Source of the DNA: a bacterium HR40
Lineage (GTDB): Bacteria; Pseudomonadota; Alphaproteobacteria; Geminicoccales; Geminicoccaceae
DNA length: 64,000 nt
Reading direction: 5' to 3'
Assembly: GCA_002898275.1 (NCBI GenBank)
Contig: BEIQ01000001.1
Span: 799,899-863,898, forward strand
The translations under genes and the position numbers were made by a program. Positions within the stretch are counted from its first letter, which is position 1. Each line of letters begins with the position of its first letter. The notes below the pieces were generated by a model. That model worked only from the letters and a program-made list of their open reading frames with translations, searched no databases and was not told where the DNA came from. Positions 59,524 through 64,000 of this stretch are shown in pieces.

Positions 59524-60777
59524 CTAGCCCAGCCGCAGACGATCGACACCCACCACCCGGGCAAAGAGCGCATAGAGGGCGAGGGTGACCGCGAACAACA
59601 GGGTGCCGAGGGCGGCTGCCATGCCCCAGTTGACGGTCTGCAAGGTGAAAAAGGCGACGAACCAGCTGATCATCTGATCGTCCGCACCCCCCAGAAGCGC
59701 AGGGGTGATATAGTAACCGATGGCAAGGATGAAGACGAGCAAGCAGCCCGCGGCAATTCCCGGCACGGAGAGCGGCAAGAAGATGCGGCGGAAGGCAAGC
59801 CAAGGGGACGCACCCAGCGAAATGGCGGCCCGGACGTAGCTCGGGTGGATGTTGCGCATGACACTGTAGAGCGGCAGCACCATGAAGGGCAGGAGCACGT
59901 GGGTCATGGCGATGAGGACGCCCGCCCGGTTGAAGACCAGCTGGAGCGGTTGGTCGACGAGACGGAGTCCCTGCAGGATCTGGTTGATGGGCCCCTCGCG
60001 CTGCAGCAGCACGATCCAGGCGGCACTGCGCACGAGGAGCGAGGTCCAAAAGGGCAGCAACACCAGGATGAGGAGCGGATTGGCGTAACGTTCCGGCAGC
60101 CCCGCCAGCAGATAAGCGAGCGGATAGGCGAGCACCAGACAGGCTGCGGTGACGAGGAAGCTGATCCACAGGGTGCGACCGAGGATGCCGAGATAGATGG
60201 CGCGCTCGGGAGCGACGCGGCGGATCTCGCCCTGCTCGCCGCGCTCGAGGTCGAGGGCAGCGAGCAAGTAGAGGTCGGTCCACGGTGCCGCTGCCCGACG
60301 GAGGGCTCCCCAGATCGCCGGCTTTCCCCATTCGGGATCGAGCGCGAGGAAGGTCTCGGTCCAACTGCCCGCCGGGGTTTCCGGGAGGTTGCGGCCGGTG
60401 GCGAGCACCAATGTACGGAACCCGGCGCTCTCCACGTTGAGGCGTTTGGCCAGGCGCGCCAGAGTGCGGGCGGCGTGGGCCGCCCGCATCTCCCGCGCCA
60501 GCACGGCGAGCACATCTTCGGGCGGCATCCCCTCCCCCGACCAGGCGCGGAGCAGAGCGGTCGTCTCGGGGAGCGTGGTGGCGAGCTCGTCGTTGGCCAC
60601 CGACAGTCGCAGCATGCCGAGGATCGGCAGCACGAAGAAGACGAGGAGATAGGCGACAAGCGGTAGGGTGAGCCCGACCGCGGCGAGCCGACGGCGGCGC
60701 CCGCTGCGCCGCACATGGCGGCGCAGCGCCGTCGCCGCGAGGTGCGAAACGGCGGGATGCGCCGTTGCCGCTGTCAC
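59524..60777 (-). CDS. potB: Spermidine/putrescine-type ABC transporter permease with large periplasmic insertion
   Basis: 417 residues, GTG start 4 bp after the binding-protein gene. The core has six helices and the EAA loop RAAISLGASPWLAFRRIFLPL. Between helix 1 (about 30-58) and helix 2 (about 200) lies roughly 135 residues of soluble, probably periplasmic sequence, so the protein is longer than enterobacterial PotB (~275). Such insertions are known in a subset of alphaproteobacterial PotB-like permeases and could contact the binding protein. Confidence 0.88.
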   Translation of the reverse strand: MTAATAHPAVSHLAATALRRHVRRSGRRRRLAAVGLTLPLVAYLLVFFVLPILGMLRLSVANDELATTLPETTALLRAWSGEGMPPEDVLAVLAREMRAAHAARTLARLAKRLNVESAGFRTLVLATGRNLPETPAGSWTETFLALDPEWGKPAIWGALRRAAAPWTDLYLLAALDLERGEQGEIRRVAPERAIYLGILGRTLWISFLVTAACLVLAYPLAYLLAGLPERYANPLLILVLLPFWTSLLVRSAAWIVLLQREGPINQILQGLRLVDQPLQLVFNRAGVLIAMTHVLLPFMVLPLYSVMRNIHPSYVRAAISLGASPWLAFRRIFLPLSVPGIAAGCLLVFILAIGYYITPALLGGADDQMISWFVAFFTLQTVNWGMAAALGTLLFAVTLALYALFARVVGVDRLRLG

Positions 60778-60781
60778 CGGG

Positions 60782-61831
60782 TCACTGAGCCGCCCAGGCG
60801 TTGAAGCGCTCGGTCAGCTTTTCCACCTGGTCGACCCAGAAGTCGCGGTCGAAGAAGAGACCGTAGGCGCGGTTGCCGGGGGTACCGGGAATGTCGTTGC
60901 GCACCGCCTCCGGAATGAGCTCGGCGGCATCGACCCGGGTCGGACCGTAGGGAATGAGCTCGGCCAGCTTGGCTTGTTGCTGGGGCTGGCTGGCAAAAGC
61001 GATGAAATCGAGAGCTTCCTCTTTTTTGTCGGAATTGGCGAGAATCACCCAGCTGTCGATCTGGTACACATAGCCCGCTTCCCAGGCGATGCGGAAGTGC
61101 CGGCCCTCGTTGCGGTTGGCGGCGCTGATTCGGCCGTTGTAGGCGCTCGTCATCACCACCTCGCCCGAGGCGAGCAACTGTGGCGGCTGCGCGCCAGCCT
61201 CCCACCAGACGAGATCGCCCTTGATCGAATCGAGCTTGGCGAAGGCCCGCTGCACGCCCTCCTCGGTGCGCAGCACTTTGTAGACCTGATCGAGCGGCAC
61301 ACCGTCAGCGAGAAGCGCGAACTCCAGGGCCTGCCGGGGACCGCGGCGCAGGGCGCGCTTGCCCGGATACTTCTTGGTGTCGAAGAAATCCGCCCAGCTC
61401 TTGGGTGGATTGTCCTTGAAGCGGTCACCGTCGTAGGCGAGCACGGTAGCCCAGATGATGTTGCCGACACCGCACTCGTGTACCGCTTCGGGCAGGTAGC
61501 GGTCCTTGCCGCCGAGCTTCGCCCAATCGAGGGGAACGAGAATGCCCTCTTCGCAGCCGAGCACGAGCTCGTCGGTCTCCACCTGCACCACATCCCAGGT
61601 CGCCGGACCTTCGGCCTTGGCCCGCAGCGCCCCGATGCCGCCGTTCCAGCTGTCCTCGACCAGAGCCTTGCCCGTGGCTCGCTTATAGGGTTCGAAGACG
61701 GCCTGGCGCTGAGCATCCTGATAGGAGCCACCCCAAGAGACGACGGTGAGATCGCGCCCGTCTGCCGGCCCACCGGCGGCGGCGAGCGCGAGACCGAGCG
61801 CCCCCGACAGGGCGAGATGGCGAAGCTGCAT
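60782..61831 (-). CDS. potD: Spermidine/putrescine-type ABC transporter substrate-binding protein
   Basis: 349 residues with signal peptide (LALSGALGLALAAAGGPADG). DLTVVSWGGSYQDAQRQAVFEPYKRATG is a common start of PotD/PotF-like proteins; TSAYNGRISAANRNEG and DFIAFASQPQQQAKLAELIPYGPT follow. The ligand may be a polyamine or another cation such as a betaine; binding residues were not resolved. Confidence 0.9.
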   Translation of the reverse strand: MQLRHLALSGALGLALAAAGGPADGRDLTVVSWGGSYQDAQRQAVFEPYKRATGKALVEDSWNGGIGALRAKAEGPATWDVVQVETDELVLGCEEGILVPLDWAKLGGKDRYLPEAVHECGVGNIIWATVLAYDGDRFKDNPPKSWADFFDTKKYPGKRALRRGPRQALEFALLADGVPLDQVYKVLRTEEGVQRAFAKLDSIKGDLVWWEAGAQPPQLLASGEVVMTSAYNGRISAANRNEGRHFRIAWEAGYVYQIDSWVILANSDKKEEALDFIAFASQPQQQAKLAELIPYGPTRVDAAELIPEAVRNDIPGTPGNRAYGLFFDRDFWVDQVEKLTERFNAWAAQ

Positions 61832-61932
61832 GCGGACCCTCCCTCGGACTGACGGCCGGCACTCCCACCGGCCGGCCCCCGCGCTTGATGCCACGCCCGA
61901 GCGGCAGGCGCCAGAGCCGTCTGCGACCCCCT

Positions 61933-63033
61933 TCAGGCATCGAGCGCCCGACAGTCCTCGACCCGCCATCCCACCACGAGCTCGGTGCCGCGCGCGAGGG
62001 TGTCCGCCATCCCGGGGCGGTTGGGCAGTTTGACGATGAACGCATCGCTGCCGAGAAGGGCCAGTCTCAACCGCAGATGGTCGCCGTGATAGACCGTCTC
62101 CAGCAGGCGGCCGGCAAACCGGTTCGGCAGGTGGTGGGCCGCTTCGCCCGTCACCACCCGCTCCGGGCGCAACGAGAGAGTCGTGGGTTTGCCGATCCCG
62201 GCGACGTTCACCGCCAGTGCCCGCACCTCCGCCTCGCCCACTCGCACCCGGCACACTCCCCCCTCGATCCCCTCGACGATACCGCGGAATCGATTGTTCT
62301 CGCCGATGAAACGAGCCACGAAGGCGTTCTTCGGCTCCTCGTAGAGCTCGCGCGGGGTAGCGAGCTGCTGGATGCGGCCCGCCTCGAAGACCGCGACCCG
62401 GTCGGACATGGTGAGCGCCTCGGATTGGTCATGGGTGACATAGACCACCGTGAGCCCGAGTTGCTCGTGGAGCTGGGCGATCTCGTACTGCATGCTCTCG
62501 CGCAACTGCTTGTCGAGGGCGCCGAGTGGCTCGTCCATGAGCACGAGCTTGGGCTCGAAGACCAGCGCCCGGGCGAGCGCTACCCGCTGCTGCTGGCCGC
62601 CCGAGAGCTGCGCTGGCCTGCGATGCTCGAAGCCAGACAGGCGCACCATGGCGAGGGCACGCCGCACCCGCTCCTCGATCTCGGCCCGGCCCAGGCGGCG
62701 GACCTCGAGCGGAAAAGCGAGGTTTTCCGCCACCGTCATGTGCGGGAAGAGGGCGTAGCTCTGGAACACCACACCGATGTCGCGACGGTGCGGCGGCACC
62801 CGCGACAGGGGCCTGCCCTCGAGACGGATCTCGCCCGCCGTCGGTTGTTCGAAGCCGGCCAGCATCATGAGACAGGTCGTCTTGCCGGAACCCGAGGGAC
62901 CGAGCAGGGTGAGGAACTCGCCGCGCGCGATCTCGAGGTCGAGGTGGTCGACCACGAGATGGACCCCGTCGTAGCTCTTCGTCACACCCTCGAACCGCAC
63001 GAACGCGTCGTCGGCCCTCGGCATCGGCGCCAT
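61933..63033 (-). CDS. potA: Spermidine/putrescine-type ABC transporter ATP-binding protein
   Basis: 366 residues: Walker A GPSGSGKTTCLMM, Q-loop VFQSYALFPHMTV, signature LSGGQQQRVALARALV, Walker B VLMDEPLGALDK, and a C-terminal TOBE domain (LSLRPERVV). First gene of the operon potA-potD-potB-potC-small membrane protein. About 100 bp separate it from potD. Confidence 0.92.
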   Translation of the reverse strand: MAPMPRADDAFVRFEGVTKSYDGVHLVVDHLDLEIARGEFLTLLGPSGSGKTTCLMMLAGFEQPTAGEIRLEGRPLSRVPPHRRDIGVVFQSYALFPHMTVAENLAFPLEVRRLGRAEIEERVRRALAMVRLSGFEHRRPAQLSGGQQQRVALARALVFEPKLVLMDEPLGALDKQLRESMQYEIAQLHEQLGLTVVYVTHDQSEALTMSDRVAVFEAGRIQQLATPRELYEEPKNAFVARFIGENNRFRGIVEGIEGGVCRVRVGEAEVRALAVNVAGIGKPTTLSLRPERVVTGEAAHHLPNRFAGRLLETVYHGDHLRLRLALLGSDAFIVKLPNRPGMADTLARGTELVVGWRVEDCRALDA

Positions 63034-63143
63034 CCCTCCCCTGTCGGCCTGACCGCGGCCTCAGCTAGAGACCGGCGATCGCGCGGTAAAGACCTCGACC
63101 GCCCCCCTTGAGCTCGCCCGCGAGGGTACCTATCGAGCGGTTC

Positions 63144-63216
63144 GGGCCCGTAGCTCAGCGGTGAGAGCGGACCGCTCATAACGGTCTGGTCGCAGGTTCG
63201 AATCCTGCCGGGCCCA
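63144..63216 (+). tRNA. tRNA with CAT anticodon, probably tRNA-Ile2
   Basis: Acceptor GGGCCCG/CGGGCCC, D arm GCTC/GAGC, anticodon stem GACCG/CGGTC with loop CTCATAA, T arm GGTTCGAATCC, discriminator A. The variable region TGGTCGC and acceptor pattern resemble lysidine-modified tRNA-Ile(CAT) more than elongator tRNA-Met, though Met cannot be excluded. The template continues CCG, not CCA, so the 3' end needs the CCA-adding enzyme, unlike the two arginine tRNAs here. Confidence 0.9.
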
Positions 63217-63354
63217 CCGACCGACCGCGCCGTTCTCCACCCGTCTCGCCCATCCTCAGCCGCAGATGCGAATCGAATCGGTGGGCGTCGGCCGTGTTGC
63301 CGCTTTGCAACGCTATTTCGCTCGACAGAGCCCTAGCATCGAGATACAAAATCC

Positions 63355-63371
63355 CTGAACTGATGTTTCAG
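63355..63371. promoter_or_regulatory. Inverted repeat CTGAA-N7-TTCAG before the XRE gene
   Basis: Perfect 5-bp arms, ending 2 bp before the ATG of the XRE regulator and replacing any visible ribosome site. A dimeric XRE protein bound here would block its own expression and that of the overlapping downstream gene. Inferred operator only. Confidence 0.35.
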
Positions 63372-63373
63372 AC

Positions 63374-63655
63374 ATGATCACAGGACGTCAGATGCGTGCC
63401 GCCCGCGCCCTGCTCGGCTGGGATCAGCGCCAGCTCGCCGAAGCGGCCGGCCTGTCGCTGCCGACGATCCAGCGCATGGAGGGCTGCGAGGGAACAGTGC
63501 GAGGCAATGTGGAATCGCTGATGAGGGTGGTGGAGGCTCTCGAGCGTGCCGGTATCGAACTCATCCGCGAAGGCGACGTCAGCCGCGACGGAGGCCGCGG
63601 AGTGCGCTTGAAGCGGCCGTCCAGCGGCGAGAGCAGCGGGAGCAGCAACCCGTGA
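63374..63655 (+). CDS. XRE-family small transcriptional regulator
   Basis: 93 residues. Helix-turn-helix of the Cro/C1 type: MRAARALLGWDQRQLAEAAGLSLPTIQRMEG at residues 7-37, then a VVEALERAGIELI helix and a basic Ser/Gly-rich tail. Its stop overlaps the GTG of the downstream membrane-protein gene (GTGA). Confidence 0.88.
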   Translation: MITGRQMRAARALLGWDQRQLAEAAGLSLPTIQRMEGCEGTVRGNVESLMRVVEALERAGIELIREGDVSRDGGRGVRLKRPSSGESSGSSNP

Positions 63656-64000
63656 GCGCTCTCGCGATCGAGCTGGTCGTGGCGGCGGTGCAGGGCACGG
63701 TTGGGCTGCTGGCTGCCGCGAGTCGTCCCGGAAGGGGATGGGCTTTCTTCGTCTACGGCGCGACCGCGGTGGCCTCGGCCATCGGCTTTCTTACCGTCCT
63801 CGTCTTCCTGTCGTCCGGGTCGCCACCGGCCGCGGTGGTCCTGCCGCTCGGACTGCCGTGGATCGGCGCGCACCTGCGACTGGACCCGCTGGCCGCCTGG
63901 TTCTTGCTCGTCCTCCATCTCGGATCGGCGGCAGCCAGTCTTTTCGCCCTCGGTTACGATGCCGAGCCGCCACGGCCGCGGGCCGTGCTGCCCGCCTATG
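63652..64000 (+). CDS. HyfB/NuoL-like proton-conducting membrane subunit, N-terminal part (cut by window edge)
   Basis: The frame opens at a GTG overlapping the XRE stop and runs off the right edge (116 residues visible). It has hydrophobic segments, and LPLGLPWIGAHLRLDPLAAWFLLVLHLG is the typical early segment of hydrogenase-4 component B and related NuoL/M/N-like antiporter subunits. The full cluster (hydrogenase-4/formate hydrogenlyase-like or a quinone-linked complex) would lie outside the window. Confidence 0.8.
   Translation, partial: MSALAIELVVAAVQGTVGLLAAASRPGRGWAFFVYGATAVASAIGFLTVLVFLSSGSPPAAVVLPLGLPWIGAHLRLDPLAAWFLLVLHLGSAAASLFALGYDAEPPRPRAVLPAY

Overview
The window is about 70% GC and densely coded. 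Its gene content points to an alphaproteobacterium, probably in or near Rhodospirillales/Geminicoccales; that placement is inferred from gene families and synteny, since no rRNA is present. Family-level clues are GlyQS as separate subunits beside PpdK, the run polyprenyl synthetase - DUF2007 - TrmN6 - S49 peptidase, an amidase-type GatCAB, and a BigR-like ArsR repressor next to YeeE. Several genes suggest C1/amine metabolism: a quinoprotein amine dehydrogenase operon (mauBEDA type), a beta-RFAP synthase of the tetrahydromethanopterin pathway, an MttB-family methyltransferase without pyrrolysine, and a tungstate transporter.

Layout. 1-5960: the start of prkA (cut by the left edge), an M48 lipoprotein peptidase coupled to an SNase-like protein, two convergent tRNA-Arg genes, beta-RFAP synthase, and YgfZ. 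6064-14812 (minus strand): meaB, ppdK, glyS, glyQ, a small zinc-ribbon membrane protein, an S49 peptidase, trmN6 and a DUF2007 protein. 14955-25012 (all plus strand): octaprenyl diphosphate synthase, then MFS transporter - gamma-glutamyltransferase - amidase - membrane protein - TerC, then the amine dehydrogenase operon (large subunit, MauE, MauD, TTQ light chain, c-type cytochrome). 25019-29067 (minus): FAH-family hydrolase, acyl-CoA ligase, diguanylate cyclase. 29254-31071: ManC with a clear terminator, and an RRM protein. 31301-36319: an MFS transporter divergent from a HyuA-like protein and an amidase. 36372-38657: the tupBCA tungstate transporter. 38716-44270: TPR-SPOR protein, MaoC, a second TerC, the MttB-family protein, and the ArsR-YeeE sulfur module. 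44472-53107 (plus): uvrA, rimO, gatCAB, adenosine kinase. 53104-58456: thiI, metY, pdxY, pdxH, an SDR. 58475-63033 (minus): a potADBC-type transporter with a trailing small membrane protein. 63144-64000: a CAT-anticodon tRNA, an XRE regulator, and the start of a HyfB/NuoL-like membrane subunit cut by the right edge.

How it fits together (inference): a periplasmic TTQ amine dehydrogenase would oxidise a primary amine to aldehyde plus ammonia, pass electrons to the co-encoded cytochrome, and, if the amine is methylamine, yield formaldehyde for H4MPT-linked oxidation, to which beta-RFAP synthase contributes the cofactor. Tungstate uptake could serve a W-dependent formate dehydrogenase. The dehydrogenase cluster has the gene order I recall for aromatic amine dehydrogenase loci (BEDA plus a monohaem cytochrome) and lacks mauF, G, C, L, M and N locally, and its light chain mixes features of both amine dehydrogenase families. 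That makes it the most interesting system here. No insertion sequence, prophage, CRISPR array or rRNA operon was seen.
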